Source of the DNA: Bacillus sp. SLBN-46
GTDB lineage: Bacteria > Bacillota > Bacilli > Bacillales > Cytobacillaceae
Direction: 5' to 3'
Assembly: GCF_031453555.1 (NCBI RefSeq)
Contig: NZ_JAVIZM010000001.1
Location: forward strand, 2,053,001 to 2,117,000
DNA length: 64,000 bases
Shown: one piece after another, positions 56,999 through 64,000 of the stretch
Position numbering within the stretch: position 1 is the stretch's first letter
How the letters are laid out: every line of letters starts with the position of its first letter
Notes under the pieces: generated by a model
Seen by the model: only the letters and a program-made list of their open reading frames with translations
Database searches by the model: none
What the model was told of the DNA's origin: nothing
Translations under genes and position numbers: made by a program

Positions 56999-57004
56999 TT
57001 AATT

Positions 57005-57211
57005 CTATTCCTCTTTAGGAACACGAACTTGAGAATCAAATTTCCCTTTATGTGAGCCATCACAGTATGGCTTATTGTTTGATAAACCGCAGCGGCAAAG
57101 GGAAAAGGCTGGTTTTGATGGATATACATTACCTTCGCCATCAAGCAGTTCCACATCACCTGTAATTCGTAATGAACCGTTATCATTTACCTTGATTTGT
57201 ACTTTTGACAA
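57005..57211 (-). CDS. CDGSH iron-sulfur domain protein
   Basis: This 68-residue protein carries a CDGSH-type [2Fe-2S] motif, CRCGLSNNKPYCDGSHKG, with the three Cys and one His ligands intact. The N-terminal half is a short beta-rich segment (KVNDNGSLRITGDVELLDGE). I prefer TTG 57211, about 9 bases after AAAAGGGG, over GTG 57220, which touches that site. Such small CDGSH proteins are linked to redox or iron-sulfur transfer; no specific role can be given. Confidence 0.87.
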   Translation of the reverse strand: MSKVQIKVNDNGSLRITGDVELLDGEGNVYPSKPAFSLCRCGLSNNKPYCDGSHKGKFDSQVRVPKEE

Positions 57212-57354
57212 AACAAACACCCCTTTTGGAATTTCATATTAACTTTGAGAATAACTGGAATATAAGGAAAATGCAATAAAAGACGAGCAAAAAAATAAAA
57301 ATGCCGTAAAACCTATGTTACAATCACGATATGCTTAAAGAAGGGGATTTAATC

Positions 57355-57687
57355 ATGCAAATCAATATAACAGCGGCAGCAATAGAAAAAATAAATGAAA
57401 GAACAGCAGGCCGCAAAGGGTTTTTAAAATTAAAATACGATACAGATGGCTGTGGGTGCGCGGTAAATGGGGTAATCGCCCTGTGGTTTGTACCGGCATT
57501 AGATCAAGATGACTTGGCTATCGAAACAAATGACCGACCGGTATATGTAGAAAAAGCGAAAACCGTTTTTTTAGATGAAGAAATGAAAATCGATTTTTCT
57601 CAAACCACCAATTGTTTTCAACTAAAAAGTCCACAGCAAATCTTAAATGGACACATGAGCCTAATGATTAAAGAAAAAACAGACTGA
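57355..57687 (+). CDS. yqkB: HesB/IscA-like iron-sulfur biosynthesis family protein (YqkB)
   Basis: This is a 110-residue protein of the HesB-like fold. It starts MQINITAAAIEKINERTAG and carries CGCAVNGVIALW in the middle and NCFQLKSPQQIL near the end. The cysteine pattern (CGC then a single late Cys) differs from classic A-type carriers. I use ATG 57355, 8 bases after AAGGGG; a longer frame from 57331 starts before it. It is divergent from the CDGSH gene. A role in iron-sulfur cluster handling is likely by family. Confidence 0.85.
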   Translation: MQINITAAAIEKINERTAGRKGFLKLKYDTDGCGCAVNGVIALWFVPALDQDDLAIETNDRPVYVEKAKTVFLDEEMKIDFSQTTNCFQLKSPQQILNGHMSLMIKEKTD

Positions 57688-57712
57688 TCCCAAATGGACA
57701 GTCTGTTTTTTT
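57677..57712. terminator. Terminator between yqkB and yqkD
   Basis: AAACAGACTG (57677-57686) pairs with CAGTCTGTTT (57699-57708), followed by TTTT. An A-run on the other side suggests it also serves the converging yqkD. Confidence 0.87.
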
Positions 57713-58634
57713 ATAAGGTTGATAAACCCTGATGAACATATGTCTCCAAAAATTCATCAATGACTCGCTCATAATCCGCACGGTTTTCGTTAAAGGACTG
57801 GGCATGCCGTCCATTTTCAGCAAGGTATAACATTTTAGGGCCCTTTTTTTGCTCAAATAAGTCCTTTGACATGGTAGGGAGTATAAAATCGTCCTTTTGA
57901 CTGTGAATGAACAGAACTGGGTGTTTAATATTTTCAATAACCGAAATGGGTGATACGTGACGAATAGAATATTTGTCTCGAACACGCAAAAGGATATCAC
58001 CAATCGGGAGCAACAGTCCGGGTAGGAGCTTAAAGTCTTTTTTTATGAGATAGGCAAGCTGCTCCTTAAAATCAGAAAATGGGCAATCTGCAATGTAAAA
58101 GTCAGCCCCATCCTCAAGAAGCCCGGCATATAGCAGCATAGTAGCAGCTCCCATGGATTCCCCATGAATCCCTAGCTCAAGGTTCGGTCCTTTTTCTTTT
58201 TTTAGCCAATCGACAATCGTTTTGAGGTCGAATTTTTCATAGTGACCAAAGCTGGTTGTTTTTCCACCAGATTCTCCGTGTCGGCGATGGTCGTATATGA
58301 AAGCATTAAACCCTCTTTCTAGAAAGAGGTTCGCATATTTAATCGAATTAATTTTCGTTTCCGTTACGCCATGAGAAATAATAATATATCGGTTCGTCTT
58401 GTGTGGTTCAATAAGAAGACCTTTAATCATGTAACCAAATGGTGAAGGAATATCAACCTCCTGCTTTGGCAAAGACTCGAATTCATCAGGCTTATATCGG
58501 CCGGCTTCCTTTTCGCGCCTTAAGATTAATTCTTCATCCTTTTTCTTCATATACATCAGACGGTTGGTAAAGTATAGAGCAAGAGATAACCAGAAAAATA
58601 ACACAATAAACAAAGTCCGAAATGTCTTCCTCAC
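57711..58634 (-). CDS. yqkD: Membrane-anchored alpha/beta hydrolase (YqkD)
   Basis: This 307-residue alpha/beta hydrolase has an N-terminal membrane anchor (about 5-25) and an extracytoplasmic or membrane-bound catalytic domain. The oxyanion region is ISHGVTETK, with YDHRRHGESGG and the nucleophile elbow GIHGESMGA. The acid lies in HSQKDDFI and the catalytic His in GRHAQSF. I use GTG 58634, 8 bases after AGGGGG; GTG 58643 abuts the site. The substrate is unknown. Confidence 0.86.
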   Translation of the reverse strand: MRKTFRTLFIVLFFWLSLALYFTNRLMYMKKKDEELILRREKEAGRYKPDEFESLPKQEVDIPSPFGYMIKGLLIEPHKTNRYIIISHGVTETKINSIKYANLFLERGFNAFIYDHRRHGESGGKTTSFGHYEKFDLKTIVDWLKKEKGPNLELGIHGESMGAATMLLYAGLLEDGADFYIADCPFSDFKEQLAYLIKKDFKLLPGLLLPIGDILLRVRDKYSIRHVSPISVIENIKHPVLFIHSQKDDFILPTMSKDLFEQKKGPKMLYLAENGRHAQSFNENRADYERVIDEFLETYVHQGLSTL

Positions 58635-58719
58635 AATTGGCACCCCCTGAAGTAATTACTATAAAATATGAAAGTCACGTTTTTAGTGCCCATAAATTAA
58701 CAGTTTTAATTTTAGCATA

Positions 58720-58749
58720 AAAAAAGCCGCTCACACCAATAAGCGGCTT
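58720..58749 (-). terminator. Terminator of the 46-residue protein gene
   Basis: On the minus strand AAGCCGCT pairs with AGCGGCTT around a loop of about 10 bases and runs into TTTTT. It begins 9 bases after the small gene's stop, which supports that gene being expressed. Confidence 0.8.
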
Positions 58750-58757
58750 GCTTATCA

Positions 58758-58898
58758 TTATTGCTCGGAATTCTGCCTCTTCGTTGGATGGAGGGCTTTT
58801 TCGAGTTCCTCGGCAGCAATCATCCGTTTGCCGCCACCAGCTGTATCTGCATAATTTTTCCCGCTTTGACTGTTACCTTTGTCCCGCTTTTGGCTCAT
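58758..58898 (-). CDS. Small hypothetical protein, 46 residues
   Basis: I do not recognise this protein. It begins at ATG with AAGGGAG 10 bases upstream and has its own terminator, so it is probably real. The first half is basic and Gly/Ser-rich (MSQKRDKGNSQSGKNYADT). The second half looks like a short amphipathic helix (RMIAAEELEKALH) with a polar end. There is no membrane segment or cysteine. It lies between yqkD and the HMG-CoA lyase gene. The composition is like that of small spore or stress proteins, but this is only an impression. Confidence 0.65.
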   Translation of the reverse strand: MSQKRDKGNSQSGKNYADTAGGGKRMIAAEELEKALHPTKRQNSEQ

Positions 58899-58983
58899 AA
58901 AATCTAGTCTCCCTTCAAGGTGGTCTCAATTATTAAGATGGATTACCAGAAGACCGATTATTCACGAAAAACGAGATTAGATT

Positions 58984-59886
58984 TTAGACAGTTTGAGCAT
59001 GAAGGCGATAATAACTGCTTTCGATGGGTCTTGAAAGATGTGGACGCACGATCTCAATAGCATCAAGGAGTTTCTCCAAGCTTACACCTGTGTCAATTCC
59101 CATCCGTTCAAGCATATACACTACATCCTCCGTGGCTGCGTTTCCTGCAGCACCAGGAGCGAATGGGCAGCCGCCAAGACCGCCAGCCGATGTATCAAAT
59201 CGATCGATTCCTGCCTGAAGGGAAGCGAAAATGTTCGCGAGTGCAAGCTTCCGTGTGTCATGAAAATGGGCTGTTAGCATGGTTTCAGAAAACGCATCTT
59301 TTAACTGTGAAAACAAGGAATACGCTTCATTCGGTGCGGCCATGCCAATGGTATCCGCTACACTCAATTCATCCACTCCGGCCTTTACAAATTCAAGACA
59401 TAGCTTTATTGTCTCTTTTTCATCCATTTTCCCTTCATACGGACAATAGAAGGCGGTCGAAATACAAGCACGGACAAAATAGTTTTTTTCTTTTAGCTCC
59501 TGGATGATCGGTTTTAGCTCTGCCATACTATCCTGCGTTGTTTTGTTGATGTTTTTTAGATTAAAACTGTTGCTGACACCAACAAATACGGCTACAGCTT
59601 TGCAATCAGTAGAATACACCCGATCAATTCCTTTACGGTTTGGAGCAAGGACAAAGTTTCTCGCGTTTCCATCAAGGCAGTCTGCAACAATTTCTGGGGC
59701 GTCTCCCATTTGTGGCACCCATTTTGGAGACACAAACGAAGTCAACTCCATTTCCACTAGTCCAGCATTTCTCAGTCCAGAAATAAATTGTTTTTTGATA
59801 TCAGTTGGTACAAATAACTTTTCATTCTGCAGTCCATCTCGAGGACCAACCTCGATAATCGTCACTTTTTTAGGTAAACTTAGCAT
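58984..59886 (-). CDS. Hydroxymethylglutaryl-CoA lyase
   Basis: HMG-CoA lyase splits HMG-CoA to acetyl-CoA and acetoacetate, the last unique step of leucine breakdown. The 300-residue TIM barrel has EVGPRDGLQNEK (metal and catalytic Arg/Asp), ELTSFVSPKWVPQMGDA and SVADTIGMAAPNEA. The metal site is HFHDTRKLALAN, and the catalytic-cysteine loop is GGLGGCPFAPGAAGN. I use ATG 59886, 6 bases after GGAGGG. It is divergent from thiolase-scoA-scoB, which use its acetoacetate. Confidence 0.94.
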   Translation of the reverse strand: MLSLPKKVTIIEVGPRDGLQNEKLFVPTDIKKQFISGLRNAGLVEMELTSFVSPKWVPQMGDAPEIVADCLDGNARNFVLAPNRKGIDRVYSTDCKAVAVFVGVSNSFNLKNINKTTQDSMAELKPIIQELKEKNYFVRACISTAFYCPYEGKMDEKETIKLCLEFVKAGVDELSVADTIGMAAPNEAYSLFSQLKDAFSETMLTAHFHDTRKLALANIFASLQAGIDRFDTSAGGLGGCPFAPGAAGNAATEDVVYMLERMGIDTGVSLEKLLDAIEIVRPHLSRPIESSYYRLHAQTV

Positions 59887-59955
59887 CATTTTCCCTCCAA
59901 ACAATTCATACTTTCATTGTAGAGGTGTTAAAATCAAAAAATCAAGAATAATAGA

Positions 59956-59989
59956 AATTTTGACAAAATAAGAGGAATTTCTGTATTTA
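59956..59989 (+). promoter_or_regulatory. Thiolase-scoAB promoter with CodY-like box
   Basis: TTGACA at 59960-59965 is followed, 18 bases on, by TATTTA at 59984-59989. Over the -35, AATTTTGACAAAATA (59956-59970) matches the CodY consensus AATTTTCWGAAAATT at 12 of 15 positions. Half-sites AGAAATT (59953), AATTTCT (59976) and AGAAATA (59993) also alternate across the promoter. Control by CodY or a local regulator is an inference. Confidence 0.45.
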
Positions 59990-60031
59990 ACTAGAAATAG
60001 TAAATGAAAAGAGGTAGAGGGGAGAACGGAA

Positions 60032-61219
60032 ATGAGCCAAACAGAAGTAGTAATTGTCAGTGCTGTACGTACCGCATTAGGAAATTTTAACGGTAGTTTA
60101 AAAAATGTATCCGCACCTGAACTTGGAGCAACAGTGATTAAGGGGGCGCTTGAAGCGGCAGGAGTTAAGCCTGAACTAGTAGATGAAGTGATTATGGGTA
60201 ATGTGCTCCAAGCAGGGCTAGGGCAAAACCCAGCAAGACAGGCGGCTATTCAAGCGGGAATTCCTGAAAGCGTTTCCTCGATGACGATTAATAAGGTTTG
60301 TGGTTCGGGGTTAAAGGCAGTTCACTTAGCAACACAGGCAATTTTGGCGGGAGACGCTGACATTGTGGTTGCAGGTGGAATGGAAAATATGAGCCAGGCA
60401 CCATACCTATTAAAAAATGCCCGAGATGGCTTTAAAATGGGTGACCAAAAGCTAGTCGACACCTTGACATCGGATGGTCTTACATGTGTGTTTAATGATT
60501 ATCACATGGGGATTACAGCTGAGAATTTAGCGAGTAAATATTCGATTACAAGAGAAGAACAGGATGAATTTTCGGCGTGGAGTCAGGCGAAGGCAGTTGA
60601 GGCTATTGAAGAAGGTAGATTTAAAGATGAAATCGTAAAGGTTGTCATTCCGCAACGCAAAGGGGAACCTATTGTTTTTGACACAGATGAATACCCAAAA
60701 AAAGGAACAACTGCAGAGAAGTTGGCGGGATTACGTCCAGCTTTTAAAAAGGACGGCAGTGTAACGGCAGGGAATGCTTCTGGAATCAATGATGGAGCAG
60801 CAGCTGTTGTAGTAATGAGTAAGAAAAAAGCAGATGAGCTAGGGCTTAAACCTTTAGTAACTATAAAAGCCAATGCAAGTGCAGGGGTAGACCCAAGTAT
60901 TATGGGAATTGGACCAGTACCAGCGGTGAGAAAGGCTCTTGAAAAAGCTTCCGTTTCAATGGAGGATTTGAACCTAATTGAGGCAAACGAAGCCTTTGCA
61001 GCCCAATCGCTGGCTGTAGACCGAGAACTTCATTTTAATAAAGAAATTTTAAACGTGAACGGCGGGGCTATTGCACTTGGACATCCAATTGGGGCAAGCG
61101 GCGCGAGAATTCTGGTCACCTTAATTCATGAGATGAAAAGAAGAAATGCGAAAAATGGCTTAGCTACGCTTTGTATTGGTGGGGGTCAAGGGGTAGCAAC
61201 AATTGTAGAGTTAGCGTAA
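60032..61219 (+). CDS. Acetyl-CoA C-acetyltransferase (thiolase)
   Basis: The thiolase splits acetoacetyl-CoA with CoA into two acetyl-CoA, or runs in reverse. The 395-residue protein has the acylated Cys C90 ([11 protein letters not shown]), the segment NEAFAAQ, H351 in GHPIGASG and C381 in CIGGGQG. The ATG follows GGGGAGAACGG. It is 25 bases before scoA. In this context it works with ScoAB on acetoacetate from leucine. Confidence 0.95.
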   Translation: MSQTEVVIVSAVRTALGNFNGSLKNVSAPELGATVIKGALEAAGVKPELVDEVIMGNVLQAGLGQNPARQAAIQAGIPESVSSMTINKVCGSGLKAVHLATQAILAGDADIVVAGGMENMSQAPYLLKNARDGFKMGDQKLVDTLTSDGLTCVFNDYHMGITAENLASKYSITREEQDEFSAWSQAKAVEAIEEGRFKDEIVKVVIPQRKGEPIVFDTDEYPKKGTTAEKLAGLRPAFKKDGSVTAGNASGINDGAAAVVVMSKKKADELGLKPLVTIKANASAGVDPSIMGIGPVPAVRKALEKASVSMEDLNLIEANEAFAAQSLAVDRELHFNKEILNVNGGAIALGHPIGASGARILVTLIHEMKRRNAKNGLATLCIGGGQGVATIVELA

Positions 61220-61244
61220 AACATTTGAGGGAGAGAGAGCAAAG

Positions 61245-61934
61245 ATGAAGAAAATTTGTACATCCTTCCAGGATGCGGTTGCTGATATTCATGATGGAGC
61301 TACGTTAATGGTTGGAGGATTTGGCCTGTGTGGAATTCCGGAGAATCTCATTTTAGCCTTAGCTGAAAAAGGAGTGAAGGATTTAACGGTCATTTCTAAC
61401 AACTGTGGAATTGATGAGTGGGGCTTAGGACTCCTATTAAATAATAGACAAATTAAAAAAATGATAGGCTCCTATGTGGGGGAAAATAAAGAGTTTGAAA
61501 GACAAGTGTTAACAGGTGAACTTGAGGTAGAACTAACACCACAGGGAACATTAGCTGAAAAAATTCGGGCGGGGGGCGCTGGAATCCCAGCATTCTATAC
61601 TCCTGCCGGGGTAGGAACACCGATAGCTGATGGAAAAGAAACAAAGGTTTTTAACGGAAGAGAGTACCTTTTAGAAGAAGCACTGACAGCAGATTTTAGC
61701 TTGGTTAGGGCATGGAAAGGGGACAAAATGGGGAATCTTGTTTACCACAAGACAGCACGAAACTTTAATCCGATGATCGCAGCAGCGGGTAAAGTGACGA
61801 TCGCAGAAGTGGAAACCCTATATGAAATTGGTGAATTGGATGCTAACTTCATCCATACCCCAAGTATATATGTTCAAACGATTATTGAAGGAACTCAAGA
61901 AAAGCGAATAGAGAGACTAACCGTTAGAAACTAG
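61245..61934 (+). CDS. scoA: 3-oxoacid CoA-transferase subunit A
   Basis: ScoA is the alpha subunit of succinyl-CoA:3-ketoacid CoA-transferase, which activates acetoacetate to acetoacetyl-CoA. The 229-residue protein has the CoA-binding GGFGLCGIPENLI, NNCGIDEWGLG, and the oxyanion region GAGIPAFYTPAGVGTPIA. The ATG follows GAGGGAGAGAG. scoB follows 24 bases later. Use of succinyl-CoA links it to the MutAB product. Confidence 0.95.
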   Translation: MKKICTSFQDAVADIHDGATLMVGGFGLCGIPENLILALAEKGVKDLTVISNNCGIDEWGLGLLLNNRQIKKMIGSYVGENKEFERQVLTGELEVELTPQGTLAEKIRAGGAGIPAFYTPAGVGTPIADGKETKVFNGREYLLEEALTADFSLVRAWKGDKMGNLVYHKTARNFNPMIAAAGKVTIAEVETLYEIGELDANFIHTPSIYVQTIIEGTQEKRIERLTVRN

Positions 61935-61958
61935 AGTTGGTGAAGGGAGAGAACTTGA

Positions 61959-62627
61959 ATGGCGAATGAAAAGGTCTCTGTCAGAGAGAGAATTGCGATT
62001 AGGGCAGAGAAAGAAATAGAAAACGGCTTTTATGTAAACCTAGGGATCGGAATGCCTACCCTTGTAGCCAATTATATGACAGCGGATAAACAGGTTGTCC
62101 TGCAATCAGAAAATGGACTGCTTGGTATCGGTCCATATCCACATAAAGAAGAGGTGGATCCTGATTTAATTAATGCAGGCAAGGAAACGGTAACGGCAAT
62201 TGCTGGTGCAGCTTATTTTGACAGTGCTGAATCATTTGCAATGATCCGCGGTGGTCATGTCAATATAGCGATTCTTGGTGGAATGGAAGTATCTGAAACT
62301 GGGGACCTGGCAAACTGGATGATACCTGGAAAGATGATTAAAGGTATGGGTGGAGCCATGGACCTTGTTCATGGGGCTCGAAAGATTATCGTCATCATGG
62401 AGCATGTAAATAAAAAAGGTGAATCGAAAATTTTAAAACAGTGTACTCTTCCTTTAACGGGAAAAGGGGTAGTCAACCGGATTATTACTGAGCGCGCAGT
62501 CATGGATGTAACAGACTCCGGGCTAAGGCTCATGGAGGTTGCCGAAGGGTTTACTGTCGAGGATGTTGTTAATTCAACAGAAGCCACATTACATGTGGAT
62601 GAAAATGTGAAACTAGAGGCTTATTAA
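61959..62627 (+). CDS. scoB: 3-oxoacid CoA-transferase subunit B
   Basis: ScoB is the beta subunit carrying the catalytic glutamate, E51 in [11 protein letters not shown]. The 222-residue protein also has [32 protein letters not shown] and [13 protein letters not shown]. The ATG follows AAGGGAGAG. A terminator directly follows, closing the thiolase-scoA-scoB operon. Confidence 0.95.
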   Translation: MANEKVSVRERIAIRAEKEIENGFYVNLGIGMPTLVANYMTADKQVVLQSENGLLGIGPYPHKEEVDPDLINAGKETVTAIAGAAYFDSAESFAMIRGGHVNIAILGGMEVSETGDLANWMIPGKMIKGMGGAMDLVHGARKIIVIMEHVNKKGESKILKQCTLPLTGKGVVNRIITERAVMDVTDSGLRLMEVAEGFTVEDVVNSTEATLHVDENVKLEAY

Positions 62628-62633
62628 TAGTGG

Positions 62634-62668
62634 AAGCAGGTTGTTCAAACGGACAGCCTGCTTTTTTG
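62634..62668 (+). terminator. Terminator of thiolase-scoA-scoB
   Basis: AAGCAGGTTGT pairs with ACAGCCTGCTT (one T-G pair) around an 8-base loop and runs into TTTTG. Confidence 0.87.
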
Positions 62669-62731
62669 TAGGGATTTAAAAAGTGATGATATACTATTAC
62701 TAAATTAAATCTTAATTAAGGGGAAGTTAGA

Positions 62732-62986
62732 ATGAAAAAGAAAGCAAAACAAACAAGACAAGTTGCTCCAAAAAAAGATGATTCAGCCGTAACATTAAAA
62801 GATCTAATTAATCCCAATTTAATAAAGCAGTTAAAAGAACAGCAGGATCAGTTGAAGGCGGAGGAAGAAAAAAGAAAGGAAGAGGAAGAACAGCGGAAAC
62901 GGGAAGAACGTAGATTGAAGGAAAAAAACAAATCGTTTGAAGAACTTTTAAATGAGAGCGGGATGAATTGGAAGGAGTTTAAATAA
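62732..62986 (+). CDS. yqkE: DUF3886 protein YqkE
   Basis: This 84-residue protein of unknown function is dominated by charge. The basic start MKKKAKQTRQVAPKK is followed by VTLKDLINPNLIKQLKEQQD. A highly charged Glu/Lys/Arg coiled coil (about 35-68) and the conserved end FEELLNESGMNWKEFK close it. It matches, from memory, B. subtilis YqkE. The ATG follows AAGGGGAAG. It converges on yqkF. Confidence 0.87.
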   Translation: MKKKAKQTRQVAPKKDDSAVTLKDLINPNLIKQLKEQQDQLKAEEEKRKEEEEQRKREERRLKEKNKSFEELLNESGMNWKEFK

Positions 62987-63013
62987 AAGGGGGAGCGGAT
63001 GCTCTCCCTTTTT
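62985..63013. terminator. Bidirectional terminator between yqkE and yqkF
   Basis: AAAAGGGGGAGC pairs with GCTCTCCCTTTT (one G-T pair) around a short loop, with T-runs on both strands. It overlaps the stop codons of both converging genes. Confidence 0.87.
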
Positions 63014-63923
63014 AACGGTGTTCATTATAAATATTAGCTTTTGCTAGTTCTCTAATCATCATTATTTCTTCATTTGTCAGCGGTTGGCTTCTAACTGCAT
63101 TTGCATTTCTCTTAATTTGGTCGGTGCTGCTGGCACCAGCCACAACAGAGGCAACTGCCGGGTTAGCTAGATTATACTGAAGGGCAACCTCCGTAAATGA
63201 ACGAGACGAAGCCACTTTCTCCTTCAACAATGGCAAAATATCCTGTAGTTCTTCTAGAGTATAGTCTAAGTACCCTTTTTCAGAAGCCTTATCAAGTAGC
63301 TTATCGCTTAACAGTCCCTTTGCAAGAGGTCCGCGAGTGACAACGCTAATTCCATTCTCATGAAGAAGAGGTAATACTGTTTCTTCCGGTCTGCGGTCAA
63401 GTATGCTGTACTGCATCATCACAGACACGATACTAGACTTTTTTACGTATTCCCTTATCACATTCGGTCGAATCGACGATATGCCATAATAGCGAATGAA
63501 GCCTTCTGCTTTTAGTTCCTCAAATGCTTCGATGGTTTCATCAATCGGGTCATCAAGGGTACCGCCATGCAATTGATAGAGATCAATATAATCTGTACCT
63601 AGACGCTTTAGACTGTTTTTTACTTCTTCCTTAATATACGCCTTAGAAGGATCCCATGACCAGCCAGTTCGCTCCTTGTGCCAGCGGTTACCAACCTTCG
63701 TTGCAATAATTATTTGTTCGCGGACGTCTTTTAAGGCCTTGCCTACTAGTTGCTCATTATCGCCAAAATCATATAAATCAGCTGTATCAAAATAATTAAT
63801 GCCTTCTTCAAGTGCCGCTTCAATAATAGATCTTGCAGCCTTCTCCTCCGTGCCAATGGACATACAGCCAAGACCAAGCTCGGTTACAAATAAATCGGAT
63901 TTTCCTACCTGCCTTTTTTTCAA
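63012..63923 (-). CDS. yqkF: Aldo/keto reductase (YqkF)
   Basis: This NADPH-dependent aldo/keto reductase has 303 residues. The catalytic tetrad is visible as Asp and Tyr in FDTADLYDFG, Lys in ATKVGNRW and His in LYQLHGG. GLGCMSIG and the late cofactor segment VVAGASSTDQIKRNA are typical of the AKR family. The TTG start 63923 follows AAGGACGG. The physiological substrate is unknown. The last 77 bases of the window show no further gene. Confidence 0.92.
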   Translation of the reverse strand: MKKRQVGKSDLFVTELGLGCMSIGTEEKAARSIIEAALEEGINYFDTADLYDFGDNEQLVGKALKDVREQIIIATKVGNRWHKERTGWSWDPSKAYIKEEVKNSLKRLGTDYIDLYQLHGGTLDDPIDETIEAFEELKAEGFIRYYGISSIRPNVIREYVKKSSIVSVMMQYSILDRRPEETVLPLLHENGISVVTRGPLAKGLLSDKLLDKASEKGYLDYTLEELQDILPLLKEKVASSRSFTEVALQYNLANPAVASVVAGASSTDQIKRNANAVRSQPLTNEEIMMIRELAKANIYNEHR

Positions 63924-64000
63924 AAAATCACACCGTCCTTTTCTATCATTTTAGTAAAGAAAAGGACAGACTACAAACGACAGGTACTATTTTTGTGGAA

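Noticed and set aside
59504..59971. 155-codon plus-strand frame opposite the HMG-CoA lyase gene
   Set aside because: It is antisense to a gene with all catalytic motifs and reads into the divergent promoter region.
1..64000. CRISPR arrays, insertion sequences, prophage, tRNA or rRNA genes
   Set aside because: No spaced direct repeats, transposase or phage frames, tRNA-like cloverleafs or rRNA segments were seen on reading through.

Overview
The window is a stretch of chromosome from an AT-rich, endospore-forming member of the Bacillaceae. The evidence is a spoIIIA operon tail, spoIVB-spo0A, a KinB-like kinase and gene order that follows the Bacillus subtilis yqh-yqi-yqj-yqk segment almost throughout. 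The many TTG/GTG starts behind strong GGAGG sites fit this. The gene content suggests a soil Bacillus/Neobacillus-type organism, but the species cannot be fixed from the sequence alone. I see no phage, insertion sequence, CRISPR array, tRNA or rRNA.

Layout. 1-3.4 kb: spoIIIAD (cut by the window edge) to spoIIIAH, the forespore-mother cell channel. 3.7-6.0 kb: accB-accC-yqhY, behind a promoter with a FapR-like palindrome. 6.2-17.9 kb: nusB, folD, xseA-xseB-ispA, dxs, tlyA, argR, recN, spoIVB, spo0A; spo0A has a consensus sigma-H promoter and Spo0A boxes. 18.0-20.5 kb: a KinB-like kinase, a small YycC-like gene, a glycerophosphodiesterase and yqzF. 20.7-30.9 kb: bkdR and the branched-chain keto-acid operon ptb-bcd-buk-lpdV-bkdAA-bkdAB-bkdB behind a textbook sigma-54 promoter. 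31-36.3 kb: mutA-mutB-meaB. 36.4-42.2 kb: brxB, an M20 amidohydrolase, artPQR with an ArgR box, yqjA, yqjB and a Prli42 miniprotein. 42.4-44.4 kb: methylmalonyl-CoA epimerase and an acyl-CoA carboxylase subunit. 44.5-58.9 kb: the yqjE to yqkD housekeeping and DNA-repair segment, including dinB, zwf, rnz, namA, proI and the SOS polymerase operon yqjW-yqjX. 59-62.6 kb: HMG-CoA lyase, divergent from thiolase-scoA-scoB. 62.7-63.9 kb: yqkE and yqkF.

How the genes work together. Much of the window serves breakdown of Val, Ile and Leu. Leucine dehydrogenase and the Bkd complex make branched acyl-CoAs, which Ptb-Buk can convert to acids with ATP gain. Propionyl-CoA from Ile/Val can pass through carboxylase, epimerase and MutAB (with the MeaB chaperone) to succinyl-CoA. 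The end of leucine breakdown is handled by HMG-CoA lyase, ScoAB and thiolase, giving acetyl-CoA. Compared with my memory of B. subtilis, the methylcitrate (mmg) operon expected between the glycerophosphodiesterase and bkdR is absent and a methylmalonyl-CoA set is present instead.

Two conserved genes, mutB (near 34,945) and zwf (near 48,444), are each broken by what looks like one extra base. Each could be an assembly error, a real mutation or, less likely, a slippage site. No wholly novel system was found; the best leads are these frameshifts, several operator-like palindromes and a small unrecognised protein at 58,758-58,898.
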